A stretch of DNA of 64,000 nucleotides from the NCBI GenBank assembly GCA_963744345.1, contig CAVUTD010000019.1:62001-126000 (forward strand). The letters are read 5' to 3'. The translations under genes and the position numbers were made by a program. The stretch comes from DASTFP01 sp963744345. Its GTDB lineage: Bacteria > Verrucomicrobiota > Verrucomicrobiia > Chthoniobacterales > Terrimicrobiaceae. The notes under the pieces were generated by a model. It saw only the letters and a list, made by a program, of their open reading frames with translations. It ran no database searches and was not told where the DNA came from. This document shows positions 26,495 through 35,650 of this stretch, one piece after another. The stretch's first letter is position 1, and each line of letters opens with the position of its first letter.

Positions 26495-28081
26495 TTGGAA
26501 ATGGTGAATACGATCGGTAGATCCGGAGGGCGAGGTGAACGACATGTGAGGAGCGGAACCCTGTCACCGATCGCGCGATGCACATATTGGCTCACGAGAT
26601 TCGTGATCCTGCGCTCGCTTGGGCTGGTATACTTTGTGGCGTTTCTCACAGCTCTCCATCAGAACGGGCCGTTGCTTGGGTCTAAGGGCCTTCTGCCACT
26701 TCGGCAGTTTATCGCACGAGTTCGACAATCGCTTGGATCAACCAAAGCCGGCTTCTTTCGCTGGCCCTCTCTGTTCTGGTGGAATCACTCGGACGCCGCC
26801 CTGCGCGTTACAGCCTGGTCCGGGGTTGCGTTGTCTCTCCTCCTCGTTTGCGGCTGGGCCAATGCCCTCGTGCTTGTGGTACTCTGGTTGCTGTACATGT
26901 CCTTTGTTCATTGCGGCCGGGATTGGTATCGCTACGGGTGGGAAGTGCAGCTGCTGGAGACCGGCTTTCTGGCGATTTTTCTCTGTCCGCTGAAAGATGG
27001 TCGGCCATTTCCGCAGCACGCTCCGTCGCTCGTGATCCTGTGGTTGTTCCGATGGCTGATCTTCCGAATTATGGTTGGAGCCGGACTCATCAAGATGCGC
27101 GGCGATTCGTGCTGGCGTGATCTTTCAGCTCTCCAGTACCATTTCGAGACCCAGCCCTTGCCCAACCCACTAAGTCGATGGTTTCACTTTCTGCCGAGAG
27201 AGCTTCTGCGGGCCGGAGTCGTTTTCAACCACATGGCGGAACTTGGGGCGCCGTGGCTTGTGTTCGGCCCACGAAAAGCGAGGCGCATAGCAGGCGGAAT
27301 CATCGTCCTCTTCCATGGCACGCTGATCCTGAGTGGCAATTTGTCTTTCCTCAACTGGTTGACGATCGTGCCGGCGCTTGCCTGTTTGGACGACAAGATC
27401 TGGGCGACAATTCTGCCGCGTGCTTTGCTCCGTCGGGCGGAAACTGCCGCCGCGATGTCGCGCCCCTGCCCTCCGCAAGAGGCGCTGGCCTGTGGGATGG
27501 CCGTAATTGTCGCGTTCCTCAGCAGAAATCCGATCGCAAATCTCTTTTCCAGAAGCCAGGTTATGAACACCTCTTTCGACCCGCTAAATTTAGTGAACAC
27601 CTATGGAGCCTTCGGCACTGTAGGACGCAGACGGCTGAACGTCGTCTTCGAGGGGACCGACGCCGAGATCCCCGACGACAGAGCTCAATGGAAAGAATAT
27701 CCCTACAAAGGTCTGCCTGTCGACGTGACAAGAAAGCCTCCTCAGATAGCGCCCTATCAGTTGCGGCTCGATTGGCAGATGTGGTTCGCCGCGATGAGCA
27801 CACCACAGTCTTATCCATGGGTTTATCACCTGGTCTGGAAGCTCCTTCACAACGACGAAGGCACACTGAGCCTTTTCGCCTCCAACCCATTTTCCCATCA
27901 TCCTCCGCGCTATATTCGAGCAATTCTCTATCAATACGTTTTCACGGAGCCGGGGAATTCGCGGCGTTTATGGTGGAGCCGCGAAAGAATTGGTCTTTGG
28001 CTTCCGCCCTTTTCCGCCAATAGTTCTCGCCTCATCTTGATTCTCCGCCGCGCAGGATGGCTTGGCCAGAATCAACTCTAG
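26495..28081 (+). CDS. Lipase maturation factor family protein (LMF1-like)
   Basis: This 528-residue membrane protein has about five hydrophobic segments in its N-terminal half (FVILRSLGLVYFVAFLTALH, VALSLLLVCGWANALVLVVLW, LVILWLFRWLIFRIMVGAG) and a soluble C-terminal half. The motifs GAGLIKMRGDSCWRDLSAL, TQPLPNPLSRWFH, VNTYGAFGTVGRRRLNVVFEG and the RLDWQMWFAAM box are the conserved core of lipase maturation factors. In animals these ER proteins help fold secreted lipases. Bacterial homologues are uncharacterised. A start at 26501 (MVNTIG) is also possible. Confidence 0.9.
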   Translation: MEMVNTIGRSGGRGERHVRSGTLSPIARCTYWLTRFVILRSLGLVYFVAFLTALHQNGPLLGSKGLLPLRQFIARVRQSLGSTKAGFFRWPSLFWWNHSDAALRVTAWSGVALSLLLVCGWANALVLVVLWLLYMSFVHCGRDWYRYGWEVQLLETGFLAIFLCPLKDGRPFPQHAPSLVILWLFRWLIFRIMVGAGLIKMRGDSCWRDLSALQYHFETQPLPNPLSRWFHFLPRELLRAGVVFNHMAELGAPWLVFGPRKARRIAGGIIVLFHGTLILSGNLSFLNWLTIVPALACLDDKIWATILPRALLRRAETAAAMSRPCPPQEALACGMAVIVAFLSRNPIANLFSRSQVMNTSFDPLNLVNTYGAFGTVGRRRLNVVFEGTDAEIPDDRAQWKEYPYKGLPVDVTRKPPQIAPYQLRLDWQMWFAAMSTPQSYPWVYHLVWKLLHNDEGTLSLFASNPFSHHPPRYIRAILYQYVFTEPGNSRRLWWSRERIGLWLPPFSANSSRLILILRRAGWLGQNQL

Positions 28082-28138
28082 AGAACGTCCTCCCTCCGCT
28101 GGCCCCCCAATTTAGATCCAGTCTTGTTCTTGAAGCCG

Positions 28139-28951
28139 TCAGCCGACTTCTTCGAACTCGCCATCAAATCCTTCCACGGCGAAGGTGACGATCGCCTCCG
28201 CCTTGCCTTTTACGTACACAGGGGGAAGTGCGCGCACGCGGAAGCGGCTGTCGAGCGCACGACAAACGTCGGCGCTGATCAGAATATCCACTCCGTGCTT
28301 ACGCGTCAGGTTTTCGATACGGGCTGCCGTATTTACCACATCTCCAATAACAGTGTATTCTAGATTCTGTTTTGAGCCGACCACTCCGGCTACTACGTTG
28401 CCCTTATGCACGCCGATCCGCACGTCGAGTTTCGGGAGAGCGTGACGCGTTAATTCCTCATTGTAATCGTGGACAGCCTTGCGCATGGAAAGTGCCGCGA
28501 TTACTGCGTCCAGCGATTGCCACGGGTTGTTCTCGGGCGCGCCGAAAATGGCCAAAATTCCATCTCCGAGAAACTTTGCAATGTGACCGCCGTGGTGGGT
28601 GACGGCGGTGCAGGTTGCCTCGAAGTAGCCGTTGAGAATGCGGACCAGAGTTTCCGGACCCAGCGTTTCGCTTAGCGCAGTAAAATCAACGATATCTGCG
28701 AAAAGAACCGTCACCTCGCGCGTCTCGCCGGAAGTTGAAACGCCGCGCTTGATCACTTCTTCGACCACCCGTTGGGGCGCGAACTGGTGAAATGCCTGCT
28801 GCAGGTTTTGCAAGTCCAGCGACGCCTTTTCGCGGGCAATTGTGAGCAGTTCTGTTCTTTTCCGCAGCCGAGTCAGCGCGAGGAGAAGCGCTGCGTTGAC
28901 GAACATCGAGGCTAGGATAAGCCCGGTCCAGCGTACCGTTGATGTTAGCAC
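28139..28951 (-). CDS. Membrane-anchored adenylate/guanylate cyclase (class III)
   Basis: This 270-residue protein has one N-terminal membrane segment (LILASMFVNAALLLALT) and a class III cyclase domain. The metal-binding aspartates are in VLFADIVDFTAL near 80-90 and HIAKFLGDGILAIFGAP near 125, and EYTVIGDVVNTAARIENLT is near 195-213. It would make cAMP or cGMP from the corresponding triphosphate. No HAMP or CHASE sensor domain is present. The start overlaps the stop of the AhpD-like gene upstream by seven bases, suggesting translational coupling. Confidence 0.9.
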   Translation of the reverse strand: MLTSTVRWTGLILASMFVNAALLLALTRLRKRTELLTIAREKASLDLQNLQQAFHQFAPQRVVEEVIKRGVSTSGETREVTVLFADIVDFTALSETLGPETLVRILNGYFEATCTAVTHHGGHIAKFLGDGILAIFGAPENNPWQSLDAVIAALSMRKAVHDYNEELTRHALPKLDVRIGVHKGNVVAGVVGSKQNLEYTVIGDVVNTAARIENLTRKHGVDILISADVCRALDSRFRVRALPPVYVKGKAEAIVTFAVEGFDGEFEEVG

Positions 28952-30030
28952 CGGTGAAGCAAGACACTCATTCTCGCCAGACCATTGGCGAAAGAAACGA
29001 GACCGATGATCTCAAGGAGCACTTCCCGCTCAAGGCCTGCCGCAAAATTCTGTGCGAGCTCTTGCAAGCGGCGTGGCTGGTAGCGCACTGTTTCCCGAGC
29101 GAAACGAAGCACTCTAAGCTCGAAAGAATCGAGTTTCGAGGAGGTGAGATACGTTAGGAGATGCTGGGTCTCCGCGTCAGTCCACCCCTCGCGGCGAAGA
29201 TTTCCAACGGCCTCGGCTTCACAAGCTGGGCAATTGAGGCCGCGTGCTACCACCCCAAAGATCAGCGCCTTGACACGTTTGGAGGTACGGCTCGAATTCC
29301 ATGCTCCGTCAAGCACCGTGGCCAGCGCCGCACTAGCCGGAGAACTCTCAAATGCGTCCACAATTGCTGCACCCGGACCGGCAAAGTTCGTTGGATGCCG
29401 GACATTGAAAATGGGAGTAAGCAACGCCCGGAATTGTTTGCGTGTGAACGGCCTCTTCCACTTCTTCAACCAATTGGCCTCCACTTCCTCTAAGGGGTCA
29501 GGCGGCAGGGCCAGCAGGGTCGCCAATCGGTTGGCGGAAGCGTTGTTGCCGGCCAGATAGGCAATCTCGGCAATTTCGATCGGAGAATAGCCTGCAGCCT
29601 TGATTTCCTCCAGATCGGTTCGCGATGGGCGAGGTGCCGCGCGCGAGATCTTACGAGCAAATTCCAGGGCTGTTTTCTCCTTCTTCGGCAATTCGTTCAA
29701 AGCGAGACCCTCTTCGAGCTTGCGGATCATTTGCTCAGAGTACCCCATAATCTTGAGCAGGCTCCGGAAGGCGCCGTAACAATACCGGCAGGAGCTGTCC
29801 ATCGCGACCACGAGGCTGATCAATGCAGCCAATTCTACCGAGACATTGGGCGTAACGCGCGCATGCATCAACTCGTCGGCCTCCATCATCCAGCGCACCG
29901 GAGTGAGATACTTCACAAAGTTCGATTTGAAGCCAAGGCGCTTTGTAGATTCCCTTTCCCAGTCCAGATCTGGCATCGGGGACACCAGCGGAACGTCACA
30001 CCAATCAATCTGCTCGAGCGAGTACGCCAT
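28945..30030 (-). CDS. Two-domain AhpD-like / carboxymuconolactone decarboxylase family protein
   Basis: This protein of about 361 residues repeats the AhpD-like fold. The first half has DSSCRYCYGAFRSLLKIMG with a CxxC near residue 78 and the second half has GLNCPACEAEAVGNL with a CxxC near 263. AhpD-type CxxC pairs act as thiol reductants or peroxidases. The preferred start is 30030 (MAYSLEQIDW), as the ATG at 30102 gives extra residues that are not family-like. The overlap with the downstream cyclase suggests a redox-linked signalling pair, which is inference. Confidence 0.8.
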   Translation of the reverse strand: MAYSLEQIDWCDVPLVSPMPDLDWERESTKRLGFKSNFVKYLTPVRWMMEADELMHARVTPNVSVELAALISLVVAMDSSCRYCYGAFRSLLKIMGYSEQMIRKLEEGLALNELPKKEKTALEFARKISRAAPRPSRTDLEEIKAAGYSPIEIAEIAYLAGNNASANRLATLLALPPDPLEEVEANWLKKWKRPFTRKQFRALLTPIFNVRHPTNFAGPGAAIVDAFESSPASAALATVLDGAWNSSRTSKRVKALIFGVVARGLNCPACEAEAVGNLRREGWTDAETQHLLTYLTSSKLDSFELRVLRFARETVRYQPRRLQELAQNFAAGLEREVLLEIIGLVSFANGLARMSVLLHRC

Positions 30031-30215
30031 CGGAACGGACGCATTTAACAGCCAATCTTGCTGGTCAGCAAATAGGAACACCGTCCTCCAGCACTCTCGC
30101 ACGTTCCGGTCTCTCTGTTCCCGCTTCGGAATCGATAAAGCATTGATCCGGCGCCTCGAACTTGATGCCTTTCTCGAACCAAGGCAAGGGTCAGAACCTT
30201 CCGCCTCAGCGCGCA

Positions 30216-30246
30216 GGATAGCTATCCAGCCTCACCGCGGAGGCTG
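30216..30246. promoter_or_regulatory. Palindrome and hairpin between convergent-side gene ends
   Basis: A perfect 12-base palindrome GGATAGCTATCC (30216-30227) is directly followed by a 7-base hairpin CAGCCTC/GAGGCTG (30227-30233 with 30240-30246). It lies between the start of the AhpD-like gene and the stop of the NTF2-like gene, both minus strand. It could end the upstream transcript or bind a regulator. No U-tract follows. Confidence 0.35.
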
Positions 30247-30304
30247 AGATGCATCGCGTGCGTGGGCCGCGGACCGCGCCCTGATCCCCAACTAATCGTT
30301 ACAC

Positions 30305-30796
30305 TCACGGTGCCCGAGCGGATCGCACAGGCGGCAAGCTTTCGTTGAAGGTGAGCATGCGCAGCCTCCAACCGTCACTTTCACGAACAAAGAGCGCCGA
30401 CCAAAAGCCTCTCGCGAAAATGAATCCGTTTTCTCCTCGAAGAGTTCGCCACCATTGGCCGGCGGAGGAAATCTCCCCACCGAAAGCATTCAGCCGATCC
30501 GTCTGGTAGACATGGCTGGTCTCGGGCGATCGTTGAAACTCGGCGGACGACGCGCTTTCGATCGCTTGCCGACCGCATACGAAGCCTGCGGGCGTGACGC
30601 AAACGGCATCCTCGGTAAAGAGAGCTGCAAGAGCGGCGGCGTTCTTCTTGTTGTAAGCGTCTTCGTACTTGCTAGCGAGCACGCTGAGTTCCTCCAGCGC
30701 ATTCACATCCCCTGCGAGATCTCCAGAGAACGCCCGCGCTGACGCGGCAAAGCAGATGCTCAAACCAAGGAAGGTAACTATCAGGCACGTTTTCAT
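30305..30796 (-). CDS. Exported SnoaL/NTF2-like (DUF4440) protein
   Basis: This 163-residue protein has a signal peptide (MKTCLIVTFLGLSICFAASARA, cleavage near residue 22) and an NTF2-like alpha+beta barrel. It shows LASKYEDAYNKKNAAALAALFTEDAVCVTP and WRTLRGENGFIFARGFWSALF followed by GWRLRMLTFNESLPP. DUF4440 members are small exported proteins of unknown ligand, often with ketosteroid-isomerase-like folds. It is not obviously in an operon with its neighbours. Confidence 0.85.
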   Translation of the reverse strand: MKTCLIVTFLGLSICFAASARAFSGDLAGDVNALEELSVLASKYEDAYNKKNAAALAALFTEDAVCVTPAGFVCGRQAIESASSAEFQRSPETSHVYQTDRLNAFGGEISSAGQWWRTLRGENGFIFARGFWSALFVRESDGWRLRMLTFNESLPPVRSARAP

Positions 30797-31032
30797 TGTC
30801 GTTTTGTGGTTGCTTGCGACAGCTGGCTGCTCTCTTCGCGCCGAAAATCACATCGCTTCGCTGAGAACTTTGAAGCCCCCGCCGTTGTTTGCGAATCAAT
30901 ATCAAAGAAAAGACGGCTCACTCTCAATGGGTGTCAATGAGAATTTGGAGGAGAATAGCCTTGCAGGGCTCTCGCCATCGGCGGCGTCCTAACGTTGTGT
31001 GGCTGCCTCAGAAACAAAGCGCGATAGCGGTT

Positions 31033-32124
31033 TTAGGAATTCCGCGGATACAAACGAACTGCCAGGGCCTGAGCTTTGAGAGAGAGCTCGGCCGCTTTGA
31101 AAGCATGTTCCTGACTCATCGCCTTCTCGGTTCGATTGAGACAATCCAGAATCAGTTCACCGAAAAAGGGATAGCCAATTTTTCCGGCGCATGAAATGTG
31201 ATGCTCACCTGCCTCGTCAACGAGATAGAGCTGATCGCCTTGAGCATCTGACGCCGCGGGCTCGATGTATTTGCGGAGTTCGATCGTGCCCTTGGTGCCG
31301 AAGATAAATGTTCGCCCATCACCCCAGCTGCGAAGTCCGCCTGGGGTAAACCAATCCACCCGATAGTATCCCGAAACCCCATTATCCGCCGTGAGTGAGG
31401 TTTCGCCGAAATCTTCAAGCTCACGATACTCTGCGTTGTCGAAGTTCGCGACGGCGCTGAAATTTACCCTTGCATCGCTTGCGCCGGCAAAGAAGAGGAA
31501 TTGTTCGGTTTGGTGGCTTCCAAGGTCACAGAGAATCCCTCCGGTGCTGTCTTTCTCAAAAAACCATCCTGGGCGCGAGGAGGCGCTTAGTCGATGAGGA
31601 CCGGAGCCGAGCGTCTGAAAGACTCGTCCGATCGCCCCTTGATAGAGGAGCTGCCCCGCGAGGACGGCACATTCTGCATGGATCCGCTCGCTGTAATACA
31701 CCATGTATTTCCTTTGGGTGCGGCGTGCAGTTTGCCGGGCTTCATCCAATTGAGCAAGGGAGGTAAAGGGGGCTTTGTCGGTGAAATAATCCTTCCCGCA
31801 ATCCATTACCCGGCATCCGAGCGGACCGCGCTTGCTCGGAATTGCGGCCGCCGTAACGAGTTCGATCGAGGCGTCATCGAGAATCTGTTCCAGGCTCTTC
31901 GCGCGCTTAGCTTGGGGGAACTTCGCGCAAAAAGCAGTGACTTTTGAGGCATCCGGGTCATAAACCCACCTCAGATCTCCGCCCGCTTCCAACAAACCAT
32001 AGCATTGTCCGTAAATATGGCCGTGATCGAGGTGCGCCGCGGCGAATGGAAAGTCGCCTCGCTCACAAACTGGTGAGGGCATGCCCTGCGGCGCATAATC
32101 CATCCCGTCCGATCGCGACATCAA
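31033..32124 (-). CDS. Gfo/Idh/MocA-family oxidoreductase
   Basis: This 363-residue NAD(P)-dependent oxidoreductase has an N-terminal Rossmann domain in which the usual glycine box is replaced by a HLDHGHIYGQCYGLLEAGG segment. VTAAAIPSKRGPLGCRVMDCGKDYFTDKAPF corresponds to the family EKP region, here DKAP. The C-terminal substrate domain contains GGILCDLGSHQTEQFLFF. The glycine-box variant is typical of one Verrucomicrobia/Planctomycetes-rich subfamily. The substrate is probably a sugar or inositol. Confidence 0.85.
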   Translation of the reverse strand: MMSRSDGMDYAPQGMPSPVCERGDFPFAAAHLDHGHIYGQCYGLLEAGGDLRWVYDPDASKVTAFCAKFPQAKRAKSLEQILDDASIELVTAAAIPSKRGPLGCRVMDCGKDYFTDKAPFTSLAQLDEARQTARRTQRKYMVYYSERIHAECAVLAGQLLYQGAIGRVFQTLGSGPHRLSASSRPGWFFEKDSTGGILCDLGSHQTEQFLFFAGASDARVNFSAVANFDNAEYRELEDFGETSLTADNGVSGYYRVDWFTPGGLRSWGDGRTFIFGTKGTIELRKYIEPAASDAQGDQLYLVDEAGEHHISCAGKIGYPFFGELILDCLNRTEKAMSQEHAFKAAELSLKAQALAVRLYPRNS

Positions 32125-32300
32125 TCAGATCCTCGAAGCGCAAAGTGTCGGCCGGAATTGTTGGCACCGGCTGCCGCCTGTCCAGCGAGAGCGGCGTGCC
32201 CGTAGTCAGTGCCGTTCAACATGACGAGCTAGCGATCTCGACCGATCCCGCATTTTCAGAGAAAACTGAACCAGCTGATGGAAGCTCATGAGATCTCCGG

Positions 32301-33461
32301 TTAGCGCTGGAAAGACTTCGTAAAATCACCGAGGTGAGGCGCCGACGGGGCGGCTATCTTACTTCGAGGTGTCGACGCCGCGATCCTCTCTTGAAGAAAC
32401 ATTTCATACGCTTCTGCATCGAGAGGAAGTTGGACGGTTTTTTCGGTGAATGAGGAGAGCAGCATGGCGTTGGCCAATTCCACAGAACGGATTCCTTCTG
32501 CAGCCGGCGCGATCAGCGATTTGCCTCGTAAGATCGCGTCGACAAAATTCTGCAGCACCTCAATGTGCTGGCCGCCATGGCCAGGCAGTGATACCTCGAC
32601 GTTCCAGTGGGAAGGCTGGCTAAATCTCTCCGGAGATTCTTTGCAGAACCTCGACATCGGGATTTCATTTCGAGTGTAGCCAAAGCGATCGTTTTCAAGA
32701 ACGACGCGGCCGTTTTCGGCAGTCACTTCGAGACGGTTTGTCCCTGGAGCCTCCCCGGTCGAAGTTATAAAAACCCCGGTGGTCCCATTATCGTACTCGA
32801 GATAGGCGGTCACGTCGTCTTCAACTTCGATGTCGTGATAACGTCCAAGATGACAGAATGCCCGCACTTTGCGCGGCATGCCAAAAATCCACTGCCATAA
32901 GTCGAGCTGATGCGGGCATTGATTAAGCAAAACTCCGCCTCCTTCCCCCGACCAGGTGGCACGCCAACCCCCCGAGGAGTAGTAGGCATCAGTTCGAAAC
33001 CAGTTTGTCATTATCCAATTAATTCTGCGAACCGTGCCCAGCTCGCCATTGTGGAGCAATTCACGCAATTTCAGATAATAGGGATCGGTGCGTTGGTTGA
33101 ACATCGCGGCAAAGATCTGCTGTTCAGAACGATGAGCGCCGATCAAGCGCTCACAATCAGCCTTATGAACACATAGGGGCTTTTCAACGAGCAGGTGCAG
33201 CCCAGCGTGCAGCGCTTCGATTCCAATCGCCGCATGCGAGTTATGCGGCGTTGCGATGAGAGCCGCGTCAACTTGACCAGACTTAATTAATCTGGAGCTC
33301 GATCGAAATGCCCGTGCACGTGGATACCTCCTGGCTACTTCCTGATTGGGATCACAGACTGCCGCCAAGCGGCAGTTGGAAACGCTGCCGTTTGCGATGC
33401 AATCTGCATGAAATTGTCCCATGTTTCCGAGACCGACAAGTCCCACGCGAAGATCTTGCAT
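32301..33461 (-). CDS. Gfo/Idh/MocA-family oxidoreductase
   Basis: This 386-residue NAD(P)-dependent oxidoreductase has GLVGLGNMGQFHAD at residues 7-20, AALIATPHNSHAAIGIEALHAG near 68, and the dinucleotide-domain end LLVEKPLCVHK with the catalytic Lys near 96. The C-terminal domain has EGGGVLLNQCPHQLDLWQWIFG. Members oxidise sugars, inositols or sugar derivatives. It lies 176 bases upstream of a second family member on the same strand, so both may serve one sugar pathway. Confidence 0.9.
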   Translation of the reverse strand: MQDLRVGLVGLGNMGQFHADCIANGSVSNCRLAAVCDPNQEVARRYPRARAFRSSSRLIKSGQVDAALIATPHNSHAAIGIEALHAGLHLLVEKPLCVHKADCERLIGAHRSEQQIFAAMFNQRTDPYYLKLRELLHNGELGTVRRINWIMTNWFRTDAYYSSGGWRATWSGEGGGVLLNQCPHQLDLWQWIFGMPRKVRAFCHLGRYHDIEVEDDVTAYLEYDNGTTGVFITSTGEAPGTNRLEVTAENGRVVLENDRFGYTRNEIPMSRFCKESPERFSQPSHWNVEVSLPGHGGQHIEVLQNFVDAILRGKSLIAPAAEGIRSVELANAMLLSSFTEKTVQLPLDAEAYEMFLQERIAASTPRSKIAAPSAPHLGDFTKSFQR

Positions 33462-33678
33462 GGCTTAATCCCTAACTCTGACTTGCAAATCCTTTGTGTC
33501 AAACTCGTCTGATGGTGGTGAGCGCCGTTCAGACTGCTTAGCAAACGTTCTCCTCATTTTCACGCAACCTTATCTTACGAGCGAGGCCTAAGGTTCTGAC
33601 GCGCGGCATTATCGGTTCTTTTGGAGCTATCAATAGGCGATGAGTAGCGCAAGAGAGGCCGGAGACCTTCGACAGGAG

Positions 33679-34924
33679 TTATTCTCGCGCGCGTTCGACC
33701 GCGACGAGGCAGACATCATCATCGAAGTCCTGACGCGAGGAGAACGCCAGCACGTCTCTCAAGACGGCGGCAAACATCTGATCGGCGGGAAGGTCGGCGC
33801 TGCGATTGAAGGCCGAAAGGAGATTCTCCTTCCCGAATTCCTGACCCCCGGGAGAGTAGACCTCGAAGATTCCATCGGTGAATAGCACGACACAATCACC
33901 GCTATCAAAGGGGGCGCGCGAAGTCGGAAACACGGCCGAGTCGAAAATTCCGAGGGCGGGACCATTCTGTTTGCGATCTTTGCTCAGGGATTCGACTGTT
34001 CTCGCATTGCGACAAACGCGAAATGGGCCTGGGTGGCCAGCGTTGGCGTAGGAGATTTCTTTGGCGTCAGTGTCCGCGATCAAATAAAAGGCTGTTGCGA
34101 CGAAAGGCTCTTCGACCCGTTCCAAAACGGCGCGCAAGCGAAGGTTGAGTGCCTCGAGAAAGCGTCCGGCCTGATGCATCATTGGTCGCAGTTCTTCGAG
34201 CAAAGCCCTTATGATCGCGGTGATCAGCGCAGCCCGAAGGCCATGGCCCATCACATCGCAAATCAGAATACCAGCGCTGGTTTGCGAGAGAGCAAAGATG
34301 TCAAAGAAATCGCCCCCGACCGCGGCTGCCGGGAAGATAGTAGTGCGCAAAGGAAAGAGCGTTCTGACCCGAAACGCCGAGACCCGTAAACATCGGGTAC
34401 TCACGCGGAAGCAGAGCCTCTTGAACCTCTCGAGCCAATTGAAGGTCGGCTTGGAGGGCGGCATTTTTCGCTTCCAGCTCCTCGGTGGTTGCCTTCAGCC
34501 GATTTCGTTCCTCGGCTAAGGCATCCTGCATTTCCTTCATCGCTGTGAAATCCCTATTGATTCCACAAATTCCGATGACCTCGCCGCGCGAATTCAAAAG
34601 CGGCATCTTGGTCGTGTAATCCCAGGTGATCCTGCCATCGGGATGAATAAGTTTTTCGATCTTACCCACGAGGGGTGTCTTCGTTGTCATGATCCTCTGC
34701 TCGTCGTCCGCCGTGTTCTTCGCCGTCTCTGAGGACCAAAAATCGAAATCGCTTTTTCCGATGAGATCTTTCGGATTCGCAACGTTCATGTAATCAGCGA
34801 CCGCACGGCTCGCGCGGAGAAATCGTCCGTGTCGATCCTTGAAGTAGACCTGATCGGGTATGTGCTCGAGCAGGAAGTCGAAGAACTCTTCTGGACGGGC
34901 AGCATTCGGATCAGTCGAGGACAT
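33679..34924 (-). pseudogene. PAS-SpoIIE/RsbU phosphatase with a frameshift
   Basis: From 34924 the first frame encodes a PAS domain (FFDFLLEHIPDQVYFKDRHGR, residues about 13-33) and a coiled-coil linker (LEAKNAALQADLQLAREVQEALLP) and then SFAHYYLPGSRG. The second frame, from about 34335 to 33679, encodes the PP2C/SpoIIE catalytic part: AAAVGGDFFDIF, ICDVMGHGLRAALIT, CVVLFTDGIFEVYSPGG and FDDDVCLVAV. One extra base near 34330-34336 (CTTCCCGGCAGCC) explains the switch. An intact gene would give a sensor phosphatase of about 415 residues controlling an anti-anti-sigma factor. No partner gene is nearby. Confidence 0.8.
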
Positions 34925-35169
34925 ACGTAACGGTTGACTTTAGCTGCTCTTCAGAACAATTGCGCCTGGAAAATTTGGCGTTACGTGCCGCGGTCCTCTT
35001 TCTCCGTCACGAAGAGCGCGCTACGGTGCGATGCCGTTTGCAGCATCCTGGCTGAGGGTCCTAGCGGCGCCAAGTTATTGGCTCATGGCGGCCATTCTCC
35101 TTGGTGTGCAGAAGGTTAAGAGAGACGTTTCTATGCAAGATAGCGTAGCGGGGCAGGCGAAAACTGATC

Positions 35170-35580
35170 GTCAACCCACCGCTCTCGCGGAAGCGCATAG
35201 ACCGTAAATGACTTATGGCGTTTCACTGTGTCCAGCTGGTACGAGATTCGAGAGCCGTCTGACAAATCATCAAGTGGAAAAGCTTTCTGCAATGCTCCCA
35301 GAGAAAAAAGTGGTGATCGCCTCTTGCGGTGATTCATTATGCGGTTGCGCTCCTGAATCTCAATGTGGCAAGTCTGCCCTTCGCCGCTCAGCTCTCTTAG
35401 CGTCCGGTAAAGCGTAGCCAAGCCTATCCTCTTATTTCTCGGCGACCCAAGATTTCCCGCGTGGTCAGTGGCCGGGGTGAGCTTCGATAACCTTCCAGGT
35501 GGCACTTTTTTGGCGAGTGGTGGACCGGCATCGCTTTAGAAGCGTTTGCGCTTTTAGAATCAGGTATCGGAATGCTCTAG
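35170..35580 (-). pseudogene. Decayed Fur-family regulator
   Basis: Three frames together resemble a Fur protein. LLKRCRSTTRQKSATWKVIEAHPGH (35465-35550) is followed by the wing helix RIGLATLYRTLRELSGEGQ (35388-35445). The C-terminal dimer strand resumes as LSNLVPAGHSET near 35225-35260, matching the Fur glycine-rich beta strand position. No complete frame remains and the metal-binding His/Cys cluster cannot be read. It is a remnant of an iron, zinc or peroxide regulator. Confidence 0.55.
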
Positions 35581-35650
35581 GATAACTGGGAGATAGCGGG
35601 AATGGCGCTTGTGACTTGCTTCCAGCGCGACCTGGCTCGATAACTTTCCT

